The notes under the pieces are model-generated. The model did not search any database. It was not told where the DNA came from and saw only the letters and a program-made list of their open reading frames with translations. DNA of 64,000 nucleotides from Planoprotostelium fungivorum (taxonomy: Eukaryota; Evosea; Variosea; Cavosteliida; Cavosteliaceae), in contig MDYQ01000096.1 in assembly GCA_003024175.1 (NCBI GenBank), positions 1 to 64,000 on the forward strand, read 5' to 3'. The translations under genes were made by a program, and so were the position numbers. This document shows positions 44,816-55,030 of this stretch, one piece after another; the first letter of the stretch is position 1, and each line of letters begins with the position of its first letter.

Positions 44816-47483
44816 ATGAAGCTGCAAGCTCTCTTTGTACTTTCACTCATTGCCGTAGTATCAGCACAGACATTTTATGCTTCTCCAAGCAATTGGACGT
44901 CAGGTGCTCACCTCATCATCCTGCATCTTCGTTCGAGCTTCAATGAGAAGATGTTTTCAGCTGACAGAAAGATGAAGTGATAATCACAGCGGACACATCC
45001 GGTTTCTCATCCGTGTCCATCATTCTACAAAGCGGGATTTATTCGCAGGTGCACGTCTAGACTGGAATATGATGTGATCTCTTCTGACGGATCTCAAAGG
45101 GCGTGTCTTTCGGTAATGTTCCTTCGTGGCTCTTCTCTGCTATCGGAACAGTCACCATGCAAGGTGGCTGGACGTTGACAAAGCCGATGGATGTGACAGT
45201 CTCTGGCATCACCTTCACCGCTTCCATCAGTTCTTCACTTCCGGTCGATCTACTCGTCAACAGCTGCAAATTTATAAATTCTACCACTGGAGCTATCAGT
45301 GTGGCTGGCAATGTGATGGTGAGCGGATCCGCCACTCAATGCCAATGCAATGACAACATCAATCAGATTACTGGTTCCACATTCTCAAATAACACTAACG
45401 CACCCGGTGCATCTATAAGTCTATACGGAGGCACCCTATCAATATCCTCATCTTCTTTCACCAATCATGCCCATCCATCCAGTGCGATCTCTCTCAATTC
45501 AGGGGCTCAAATGACCATCACGTCTTCCTTCTTTTTCAACAACAGCCTCGGATACAACACCAACAATGGAGGTGTTTTATCCATCTCGAGTGAGTGGCTC
45601 GTCTTGTTCTTCACCAAAGATCACACTCGTTGTCGAAGACATCTGATTACCTCCACCAGGCTCGTCGGCCACCATCAGTGGATGCACGTTCTCCAACAAC
45701 ATCGCTGGGACCGGTGGTTCTATCTACGGCACGAACAGTCAGCTGGTCATCAGTTCATCTTCCTTCGACGGTGACTCTGCCCTCTTTGGTGGCAGCATCA
45801 AATTGGAATCTTGTCAGGTCATCTTGACCAATTCGACGTTCAGCAATTCGAATTATCACATTTACGAAGGTGTGCTGGCCGTCAGATCGTCCGGCGTGGT
45901 CATTCAGGGATGTCGTTTCACGAGCATGATCAGTGGCGGAACTGTAGTCATCTCTTCTGCTTCTAACGTCACCATGGTCGATAGCACCTACACCGGTGAG
46001 TCTTCGTCATGTCTCAGAAATCAAATATCTAAATTCGAAATAAAAGTCTCTCTCCTGACTGTGATGCAGGCAATACGGCCAGCTATGGTGGTGCCATCTC
46101 AAATTCTGCTTCTTATCTGAACGTGAAGAATTGTACTTTCAACGGAAATTTTGCCTATAACGGTGGCGGTATATATCTCACTTCTGGCTCGAACACAGTC
46201 ATCACCGAGAGTTCTTTCTCAGATGATGTTGCCAACAACCTCGGTGGAGCTCTTTTCGCCGACGAGAGTGAGCGTCATCCTCTTCTCGTTTAGACGCGCA
46301 CCTGATGCATCTCATCAGCTTCTTCAGTCAGCGTCAGTGGCTCCTACTTCAACGCGAACGCAGCCAATAGTGGAGGTAGCTCCATCTATGCTGCAGCTTA
46401 TGCAAGCGTCAGTGGTTGCACCTTCTTTGGAGGTAAAACGATCACTGGAGAGGGTGGAGCTCTCTACGCTGGTATCGGTGGGTGTCACACGATCATCATC
46501 GATGCGTCTGACACGTGCATCAGCATCCAACTTGATCGTTCGTGACAATCGTTTCTTTGGATGTAGAGCTCAATTGGGTGGCGCCATATCAGCTCGCACC
46601 TTCGTCTCACAATTGACAAACAATACTTTCAATGGAAATCGTGCGACGAACAGAGACGGAGGTACGCGAGTTCGAATCCCAACGGTTCTATCTTTTTTAC
46701 CCCCACAGGCGCCGTCTACTTGTACAAAGGTGGATTTTCCAGGGGTAACACGTATGTCAACAATTCAGCCACTGGTGTAGGAGGTCAGCAAGGTTATATC
46801 TCTCATCGCTGACATTCGCCGTAGGTGCATTGTGTTCGGTCACGAACGGCATCACCGTGACGAGTGATGTCTATTCGAACAACAGTGCGTCTCTCGGTGG
46901 TGCCCTTTACTTCAATTCCACCTTCTCCGTTTTCTTCTGTACCTTCACTTACAATGGTGGAATCACGGGTGGTGGTGCTGTGTATGCCGTACGTGACACC
47001 AGTGGATCCATTTACAATAGCTTATTCGACGGCAACGCGAACACATTCTTGTTTGTCGGGGCGTCGGTTAATTTGATGCAAGTGACTGTGACCAATTCTT
47101 CTCCTTCTCTTTCTACGGATGCCTCCGTGCTGCTGATGACCGCCAGTCGAGTGACCATGATCAACCCGATCGTGTATGCAAACTTGCAGTCTGGCTCTGA
47201 AAGTGCAGTCAGAATCATACAGGTGAGAATGTCTCAGTGTAGAACGAACGAGGAGCTAAAGATAGATCAGGTGGACGATGGAGCGCTGACGGTTGTGGGT
47301 GGCAACTTTACGAACAATCAGAATCAAGCTACATCGGGTGTCGTCAGCGGAGCCCAAGTGACGATGCCTGATCTGGCGAAGACGATGACATCCAGCGGTC
47401 TGTTGGGATATGTGAACGTGATGATGTCTGGGACAAACTTGGCGGGATACCAGACGATGCCTCTCATGATCAATAGATACTGA
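44816..47483 (+). CDS. Secreted parallel beta-helix protein (polymorphic-outer-membrane-protein-like repeats)
   Basis: The start is ATG 44816: MKLQALFVLSLIAVVSAQ is a clear signal peptide, followed by TFYASPSNWTS. After a leader exon (DEVIITADTSGF) come many ~25-residue coils with 'SxFxxNxAxxxGGAI' rhythm: STFSNNTNAPGASISLYGG, CTFSNNIAGTGGSIYGTN, GNTASYGGAISNSASYLN, CTFNGNFAYNGGGIYLTSG, SYFNANAANSGGSSIYAAA and NNSASLGGALYFNS. Asn and Ser ladders of this type define right-handed parallel beta-helices, as in chlamydial Pmp adhesins and large amoebal surface proteins. No C-terminal membrane helix is seen before the stop (MPLMINRY), so it is probably secreted or bound to the cell surface. About ten short introns. 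Likely adhesion or recognition; substrate unknown. Confidence 0.83.
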
Positions 47484-48010
47484 ATTGTCCGTTGTCAGTA
47501 TCATCTGAACAAGTACTGGCACAACGAAACAAAGTGTATCACTTTGGGTCAAATCTTGGTGGAAATCTTTAGTTTTTCCCCGCCGTAGCTGCCATCACGC
47601 GATATCAAGGAAACGAGAGTAACATCGTCGTCGTGCACAGGGAATACAGATTCTTCGCAGCCTCTGTGGACAGACTCCAAAGACACAAACTATTCGATGA
47701 CTCTATACTCTGGCTTCTTTGAGACGGTGAGGGTGCGGTGGATCTAGTGTTTGATGTTCATTCGAAAGTGAATCTACAAAAAGCTACGACACAATGGGTT
47801 CCCGTGCGGTCTCCCATCACAGTATTAGCATCGCCCACGACTGCTTACCTTACGAGTTCGGAATGGGTTCGTGGGCTTTCAGTCTGGTATGGTCGTAGCT
47901 GTTCGTCTTCTTGCATGAAGTACTTTCTCTTACAGCGGTTGAACTGGGGGTAGAGCAGTACTGCCGTACGCTCTAGCAGTGAATCGATCAACAGCTGTGT
48001 CTTTGACTTC
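47484..48010. other. Decayed sequence between the beta-helix gene and its relic
   Basis: No intact exon found. A few phrases (HREYRFFAASVDRLQRH region near 47640) are coding-like but do not connect. It is probably part of an old duplication of the beta-helix gene. Confidence 0.35.
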
Positions 48011-48217
48011 TTGGTCGCCAAATCGGAGAACGTAATGCGAGTGACAGTGACCTCTTCTTCTTCCACGATTGCCTCCGTGCTTCTGATGAGCAATAGTAGT
48101 TCGACAGTGATCGATGTTAGAATCCTTGGAGATACGAACGGGCAGCTTCACTCTCTTGGTGTGGTGATGGTGTCTATTTCATCATCTTTTTCATATGTGT
48201 GGAGCTCGTCTGGTTGA
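48011..48217 (+). pseudogene. Relic of a duplicated beta-helix gene 3' region
   Basis: The frame MRVTVTSSSSTIASVLLMSNS with DNA GTGACAGTGACCTCTTCTTC and GCCTCCGTGCTTCTGATGA closely parallels the functional gene near 47078-47150 (MQVTVTNSSPSLSTDASVLLM). The similarity covers roughly 80-100 bases and no signal peptide or upstream coils are joined to it, so it is a truncated copy lying directly downstream of its parent. Confidence 0.55.
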
Positions 48218-48283
48218 TGTGTGCTGTTATTCATCGAACATTTCAAATGTGTTGTTTCCCGCCTAAACAAAACACATCATCCG

Positions 48284-48425
48284 ATGGATCTCCAACAGAA
48301 GAAGAACAAAACCGCAAATCTTCCACCTTATATGACGCCAAATGGTGACGATCAGTCTAAAGAGGTCGTGTATGAGATGGTGCCAGACGATGGAAAACCA
48401 GCATTCTTCGATAATCTTGATTTGG
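48284..48425 (+). CDS. Possible first exon of a hypothetical protein
   Basis: ATG 48284 opens MDLQQKKNKTANLPPYMTP, DQSKEVVYEMVPDDGK and FFDNLDLG, ending at a GTGAGTG donor. A later piece after GTGACACAG (~48539), PNDHHLWSIKNESSVIDIVQ, may be another exon. The reading is polar and unrecognised; how it joins to downstream sequence is unclear. Confidence 0.35.
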
Positions 48426-48691
48426 GTGAGTGCATACGAGTTAAAAATCGTCATTGATGGTATCAAGCTCCAGAAAAGGTTGTTTTGACTGTCCACAAGC
48501 GTGAATGACGATGAGATCTCTGTCCATCTGTGACACAGCCAAACGATCATCACCTCTGGTCAATCAAGAATGAATCTAGTGTGATAGATATTGTACAAAT
48601 ACAGAGTCTGTACAATATTTTGCAGTGATTCGCTGTTTGCTCGTCATCATTGTTGTCTCAATACAAACAGAAGCAGAGATCTTATTCTTTA

Positions 48692-48961
48692 ATGAATGCA
48701 CTCCAACCTCCATCGTACGGGAAGCCCAGGGAAAATACTGAAGAGGGAGAAGAGGAAGAAGAGCAGGAGACTGCAGGAAAGAAGAGAGCTCCAACCAAGC
48801 CGAAAACGTCCAAAAATTTGGACGAAAGAGAGACGAAGAGAAGGGTCGTGGAGATCAACGATCATCCATTTTATCTATGTATCATTAACACCGCTCCCAA
48901 GTTGGTAATCTCTGCTCTTGTTGCTCTCATAGAGATGAACATATTCTGCCCAGTACCGTAA
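48692..48961 (+). CDS. Possible hypothetical protein exon, Glu/Lys-rich
   Basis: A 90-codon frame, MNALQPPSYGKPREN, then EEGEEEEEQE, KKRAPTKPKTSKN and a hydrophobic C-terminal helix (LVISALVALIEMNIF). It could be a tail-anchored protein or the 3' exon of the gene beginning at 48284. An overlapping frame encodes LLVIIVVSIQTEAEIL, so the true reading is not certain. Confidence 0.3.
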   Translation: MNALQPPSYGKPRENTEEGEEEEEQETAGKKRAPTKPKTSKNLDERETKRRVVEINDHPFYLCIINTAPKLVISALVALIEMNIFCPVP

Positions 48962-49269
48962 TAATTCCGCTATAAATATCTTCAAAGTTTTCCGGTTTGA
49001 GACATCTGACGTGAGCTCAGGTGTCGCTATATCTTATTATATTGCTGCCGTTATACCTACACATGACTGCGAGGCCTATCGCGAATCCAAGCGAATCATC
49101 GAGAGTAAAAGCACACCTTTGGAGGACCCGTCATTCCCCTCGTTCATTTTTGACTGTGAAAGTGCAAGTGGTCCACCCACCTGACCGATGTCGGGTTTAG
49201 TTGACTGTTCTGATGCCGAATCACTGATTCCTCTCTCCATCTCATTTTCAGCTTGAGCAGATAGAGAGA

Positions 49270-51308
49270 ATGAGATCTCTCCTCCTACTCGTCCTCTCTG
49301 CAGTGGTCACCGCCCAGTTGTCTGGCATCCCTGTACTACCCTCGAACAATACCTTCACCTGTCGTCCCTATCAGCCGTGCTGGCCTACGCTCTCGCAGTG
49401 GGCAGCTTTCAATCAATCCATCGGAGGCAACCTCTTCGCTACCACTCCCATCGGTAGCCCTTGCTTTCTCACCTCTCCAGATTACAGCAATGCTTCCTGT
49501 ACCTTTGTCAGAAGCCAATACATGAATCCCTACTACCGTCAGTCTCACTATGGAGCCATGGAGTACACCAACTGGGAGACTTGCGGGCTGGATAACTGTC
49601 TTCCTTCGATGCTGGGACCCCTCCAGAATCCCACGTGTGGCCTCGGTAGATTGTCTTCCGCCTACGTTCAAGCCCAGACTACTGCCCACATTACCGCCAC
49701 CCTCGCGTTCATCAAACAGCACAACATCCGTCTCGTACTCCGTAACACCGGTCACGATTACCAGGGTGAGACAATCCATCCGTCGCGCGATCGACATCAT
49801 CGATCTCGTCATCGATCACATCATCGAGAAGATTTCACTCACGAGAACCACAGGTCGCAGCTCTTCCGCCAACTCCCTCGCCCTCGTCACATCCAGCTTC
49901 AAGTCCATGTCCCTCATTAGAAACTTCTCCACCAACAGCTGTCCCACTACCTACCAGAACATTGCTGTCATTGGTGCTGGAGTCACTGCTACGGAGGCAA
50001 CCAAGTACTTCAATCAGTTTGGCTTCGCGGTCACCGTGGGTGCCTGCCCTTCCGTTGGTATAGCAGGAGGTTTCGGTCACACCGCCGGTCACGGCATCTA
50101 CTCCAGGGCTTACGGTCTCATGGTCGATCAAGCCGGTGGGACATCTTCCCACCGATTCTCCACGCTGACGTTCTTTCAGTGGAGTTCGACTTCATCACCG
50201 TCGATGGAAGGGCGTTGACCGTCAACGAGTGCAACAACCCAGATCTATTCTGGGCCATGCGTGGAGGCGGTGGAGGTACCTACGCCATCTTGGTCAACTA
50301 CAAGTTCAAGCTTCATCCCCTGAACAAGATTGCCATGTACAGCTTCCGCGCCACTTTTCCCGCCCCGATCACCTTCCTCGCAACGGACAGCCCCACAGTG
50401 AGAGCGATGTACACCGCCCTGGCTACCAACGAGACCGTGTGGGCTCCCAACAACATCACTGGCTACAATTTTGTCACCATCAACTCCGTGGAGACCCACC
50501 AGATCCTCCCCGTCGGCTCGGATCCCCTGGGCCTTCTGAAGGAGCTTACGGCCGATTACGCTCGTTTCATGAGAAACGTTCCCAACATCTCCATCATCGA
50601 AGACTCTTACTACCTCTTCAACGATCAAGTCGAATTTGAAGCCGGTTCGGCTGGAGTTGTAGATCGTCACGCCACGGTGGGACTCGGTGTCGTCACCGTC
50701 TCTCGTCTCGTGCCAACTCGTCTCTTCTCTACACCTCAGACGATCGATCAACTCGTAGACGCCATCGTGGGAGGATTAGATGCCATCGCTCCGCTCAGGG
50801 ATGCTCTTCCGGTGGTCCTCATTCAGCTGACACCCACCACACCGACCGTTGGTTCTGATCCACAGAGGGCAACGGCGGCGAATCCGGGCTGGAGGGAGGC
50901 TTACTGGCACGCCATCATTGTGGGAGGCTGGGTGCAAGGAGAGACGGATGCAGTCATTCAAGCTACGCAGGCTCTGGCCAGAACCGTCGCACAGGTGAGA
51001 ACGTCAAACTCTTCACGCGTGTCACGTTTCTGATCGCGATGCAGCCACTGATCGATCTGATCTCGACGAGCAATGACACCGGCTATGCGTATCCCAACGA
51101 GGCCGATTACGCCGAATCCAACTGGAAGAGTGTCTTCTGGGGATCCAACTACGACCGCCTGAGCCAGATCAAAGCCAAGTACGATCCTCTTAACGTTCTC
51201 AACTGCTGGAAGTGTGTGGGATTCATCGGAGAGAGTGATCCCATGTACTCTTGCTACGGTGCGAATCCACAACCTTCCGTCTATTTCAATCAGAACCTGA
51301 AGCAATAA
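49270..51308 (+). CDS. Secreted FAD-linked oxidase, berberine-bridge-enzyme (BBE) type
   Basis: A signal peptide (MRSLLLLVLSAVVTAQ) is followed by a PCMH-type FAD-binding domain: TAHITATLAFIKQHNIRLVL, the RNTGHDYQGRS motif in which the His normally carries covalent FAD, then IAVIGAGVTATEATKYFNQ, VTVGACPSVGIAGGFGHT and AGHG. The substrate domain includes FWAMRGGGGGTYAIL. The C-terminal BBE segment YPNEADYAESNWKSVFWG, YDRLSQIKAKYDP, LNCWKCVGF closes the fold. Members oxidise sugars, alcohols or alkaloid-like substrates using O2. Several Cys pairs and N-glycosylation sites (NNT, NQS, NAS) fit secretion. The residue that often forms a second FAD bond sits within the ACPSVGIAGG loop, but I cannot tell if bicovalent binding occurs. 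Three introns visible, placed where the frame shifts (after DYQG, after MVDQ, before PLIDLIS). Confidence 0.9.
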
Positions 51309-52020
51309 AATGAGTGCTGCTCTTTCCTTGTGCAAGTCTCTTCATCTCCCGTTCGATGCGATGTGTTGAGCAGTAGAATGGAGAGGAGTTGGAGATGAGC
51401 GAGCACGATCCAAATCGAGCTTCAAAATGAGAAGCCAACCGAGGACACGACACACGAAACATGAAGACTTGGTTTGCACAAACTTCACTTCTTTGAATAA
51501 TTCCGTGCTTGGGGCGTGAAGTTCGTCGTCTAAAACGGGGCTCTATCTTCCGTGTCACTGTGCTTCTGATAAAGCCCTATCATACGTCAAATCTGTGTTT
51601 ACGAGATTTCGACAGGAAGCTACATAATATTACTCCGCTCGCTCAAAACAGCAACGCCCAACCCAAGGAGAGCCAGCATCATGCCAAGCCGAACAAGCTG
51701 CTCATCAGAGGCAGTGACTCTCCAAACGATGCACCTGCCTCACACGTGCAGAAACCATCATACACGTGAGACATATGCAGGCGATCTTCAATTAGACACT
51801 GACAGAAGGTAGTGCGTAACGAGTATAATGAAGATCTAATGAATCGAGGGTGAGTAGACACGTTCGGCCATGTGGCCAATCTTTGAGGCCATCGTGTAAT
51901 GAGAGCAACAGCAATGGAAACGTCGATCGAAGCTTCAAAGGAGAGAATGTTCTTACAGAGGCTCTACTCTCAGCTGAAGTAAGACATCCAAAACATACCG
52001 ACGAGTAACATGGAACGCAG
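51309..52020. other. Intergenic stretch, probably with the unresolved 5' exon of the PAQR gene
   Basis: No convincing gene. Close to its end (about 51945-51978) a phase-compatible piece reading GENVLTEALLSAE, ending at a GTAAGAC donor, could be an upstream exon of the receptor that follows; its ATG was not found. Confidence 0.4.
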
Positions 52021-53152
52021 AAGAAAGTCGAAAATGTTTTGAAACAATGGAAGGAAGTGCCCTCCTTTCTCCAAGATAATCGATGGATATACAGTGGTTA
52101 TCGATCAGAGTACTCCATTCAAAAGTGTTGCAAAAGTGTCTTCAGCTATCACAACGGTGATGCATCACATGGATCGTCTCACTCTAACGATAAGACAGAA
52201 TCGTGGTGTATTTGGACACATCTCTTCGCGTCTCTGAGTTTTCTTCTCCTGATTCCAATCACAGTCAACTACTTTTTAGAAGCACCCTCTACCACCGACC
52301 GCATCATCTTCTACATCTATCTCATCTCTGCCTGCGCTCAGATGTCCTTCTCCACCTTCTTCCACACCTTCGCATGCAGCTCCGCCTCCCTCTACGTCAC
52401 ATTCGCCAAGCTCGATTTCTCCGGTAATTTTCCGGACCCTCACGCGATGCTCATCTCTTCACAGGCATCACGCTCATGATCGTAGCATCCAACATACCTC
52501 CCGTCTTCTATTCTTTCGCGTGTCACCCTCATTTAGCCCAACTATACATATCGACCATCATCATCTTGGGCTCCATTGGACTGGTTCTCTCTCTGTCACC
52601 GTTATTCGCCAAGACAAAGTACAGACAGTGGAGATTAGGTGAGAGCGTTTTCTTCCCATGAGATGCTGATGATGCCAGGTTTTTTCGTCTTTTTTGGACT
52701 GTTTGGAGCCGCTCCGATTCCACACCTGTTCATGATCGAATCGGTGAATGATCATCTCGATGTCATCATCGTCTCATACGATCATCGCTTCTCCTTCATC
52801 ACGAGATCACGCTCTTCTTCTCATTCGAACAGCCTTCGTTCATCTGGCCGATTTTATCGAAGATATTTATGATGGGTGCTCTCTATTCACTCGGTGCTGT
52901 GTTCTACGCCACACGGTGGCCGGAGAGGAGTTTTCCCGGAAAATTCGATTACGGCGTGAGTTCTGTCTCAACATCATCGTATCATCACATCGAATCATCA
53001 CCGGCATCACCTTCAACATCGTTCTGATGGGACACTTGCAGTTGTCGAGTCACGTCATCTGGCACATTTTAGTCATGACAGCCGCTTACGTTCAACTCTG
53101 GGCGTGCATCACCGCTTATCAACAACGAAAGGCCACACCTTGTACGATATGA
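52021..53152 (+). CDS. PAQR family seven-helix membrane protein (adiponectin-receptor/hemolysin III-like)
   Basis: The spliced reading follows the PAQR plan. VPSFLQDNRWIYSGYRSEYS is the family's 'PxFLxDNxxIxxGYR' lead. YHNESWCIWTHLF, formed across a short intron, equals 'WHNExxNIWTHL'. FSTFFHTFACSSASLY and FAKLDFSGITLMIVASN hold the 'SxxxHxxxCxS' and 'DxxGI' zinc-site signatures. MGALYSLGAVFYATRWPERS and FPGKFDYG match the 'GAxxYAxRxPERxxPGxFD' loop. LSSHVIWHILVMTAAY supplies the final 'SHxxxH' zinc ligands. Zinc-site residues are thus intact, consistent with ceramidase-like hydrolase activity in the membrane. It ends KATPCTI. The first exon given opens after a CGCAG acceptor with no in-frame ATG, so the start lies upstream. 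Confidence 0.85.
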
Positions 53153-53575
53153 TAATCCATCACAATAAACGTCTATTTATTTCTGTCTCTTACTCTACCA
53201 AATTTCTGATGGCGTCAACTCTCGCGAGCCACATCATCCCATCGATGGAAGAAATCCACGATGAGGTCACGTCCTGCTACTGCCCCGTCCACACGTTCAC
53301 CCGGCGTCCTGATCTTCCAAGTGAATATGAAACCACAGTTTCCCTGGAATCTGAGGAAACCAGCCTCCCTCTCGGTCTGTTTGTGATGAAAATGACACTT
53401 TTCATTACACAGCGTCTGTCATTTGGAAGTCTGCCGTGATATTTCCAGCCGACCTCACGGAAAACTGAAGACGAAGAGAGCAACACTTATCATCACCACA
53501 CACGACGCCACGCAACGACGATTTATAGAACCTCTTCTACAAAGTAATTGGCAAGAAGACACTGACGCATTGTGA
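53153..53575. other. Intergenic stretch, no gene seen
   Basis: AATAAACG just after the PAQR stop is probably its polyadenylation signal. Remaining frames lack splice logic. The promoter of the following kinase should lie at its end. Confidence 0.45.
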
Positions 53576-54906
53576 ATGACTCAGACACAACAACAAGGAT
53601 CGACGGGGAGATGCATCGTGAAGGGGAGGTATACCGTGGGAAAGACACTGTCGCATGGATCTTGGGGGAAGATCAAAGAAGGTACGGACATGCGAAGAGG
53701 TAAACGAGTCGCCATCAAGGTGACGACTCTACAGCCACTCACATATGTTTGTTTTGAGACATCGACACAAACAGCGTCACAAAGATATGATACATCTGAT
53801 ACTGTTTGGATTCTGAACGTGTGACAGTTTATCGACTTGGAGAGAATTGGAGGAGACCAGGCCCAGCGAGAGATCGAAGTTCACTCTCGCATCAAACATC
53901 CCAACATTGTCGAGATATTCGACACACTGTTTCAACCCGAGACAACGAAAGAATGCTGTCTCATCATGGAACATCTAGAGGGTGTAGACCTCTTAGAGGT
54001 ATATCATCACCATCGTTCGACGTCCGTGGTCTCACATGCATCGAGGTTATCACGAATCAACCCGGAGAGAGATTGAATGAACAGAAGGCCATCCAATATT
54101 TTCGACAGATACTGGAGGCCGTCAGTTACATGCACCAAAATGGAGTCGTCCATAGAGACTTGAAATTAGAGAATGTGAGATACTTTCCATCGCAAAGATC
54201 GCTCATAAGAACGTGTAGGTCATGATCACAAAGGACGATCGATGCAAACTGATCGATTTCGGTTTCGCAACAACGTGGAATTCTTCAAAATCTCTCGCCA
54301 CGCCGTGTGGTACGCTAGAATACGCAGCTCCTGAGGTTACGAATGGCGGCACTTATCACGGACCGAAAGCAGACGTGTGGAGCATAGGAGTCATGATGTG
54401 AGCATCCGCTTCCATCCTCTTGATCTCTTCTTCTCCTCTCATCAAAGTGTATGTTACACACGTAGCACGCCATCGTCATCTGACATCAGAACGTGAAACT
54501 GATGTGATCTTCAGGTACTGCTGCCTGACCGGGCACATCCCATGGAAAGGAGACAACCCATCTCAACAATACGAACTCATCCGTCGAGCTTACTGGACAC
54601 CATCTCACCACCTCTCTCCCTTAGCTTCCGACGTGAGTTCTCTTTCATCTCTCCATCATCCATCATCTCAATCTCATCTGAAATCATCTTCTGATGGCAA
54701 TGCAGTTCATCGATCAATGTCTTCAAGTAGACCCAGACTGCAGAGCTGGCATATTAGATCTCTGCGAACATCCTCTCATCGTAAAGAGTGAGAAGTTCGA
54801 GCTGGGAGCCGGCCAGCAGCCGACAAGAGTGGATCGGGTGAACAAGAGGGGATCTGGAAAGTTGAAAAACTTTAGAGAGATGTGGAAGAATATTATTAAG
54901 GCCTGA
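53576..54906 (+). CDS. CAMK/AMPK-related serine/threonine kinase
   Basis: ATG 53576: a Gln-rich lead, then GRYTVGKTLSHGSWGKIKEG (glycine loop) and GKRVAIKV (ATP Lys). Later exons give AQREIEVHSRIKHPNIVEI (helix C), [31 protein letters not shown] (catalytic loop), CKLIDFGFATTW, CGTLEYAAPEVTNGGTYHG, ADVWSIGVMMYCCLTGHIPW and DCRAGILDLCEHPL. HRD, DFG and APE are intact, and the HRDLKLEN plus CGTxEYAAPE pattern is typical of SNF1/AMPK and PASK-like kinases. The tail is short and basic (VNKRGSGKLKNFREMWKN), without UBA or KA1 domain. About six introns. Not related closely to the kinase at 8974, whose catalytic loop reads HRDLKPEN. Confidence 0.88.
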
Positions 54907-55030
54907 AGAGCACGACTGTTAATTTGTAAGAAGATAAAGAACACATATTACGACGATACGGTGTCCATTGGAGACGATAAAAGACGAGCTCTGATGATGA
55001 TGGTGATGATGATCGTGTGTATTGAAGAGT

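Noticed and set aside
46660-46690. tRNA B-box-like GAGTTCGAATCCCAAC
   Set aside because: It lies in an intron of the beta-helix gene and no cloverleaf or A-box could be built around it.
48576-48794. - strand frame MELSSFLQSPALLPLLP
   Set aside because: Reverse complement of the Glu-rich + strand exon; Leu/Pro richness is the expected shadow.
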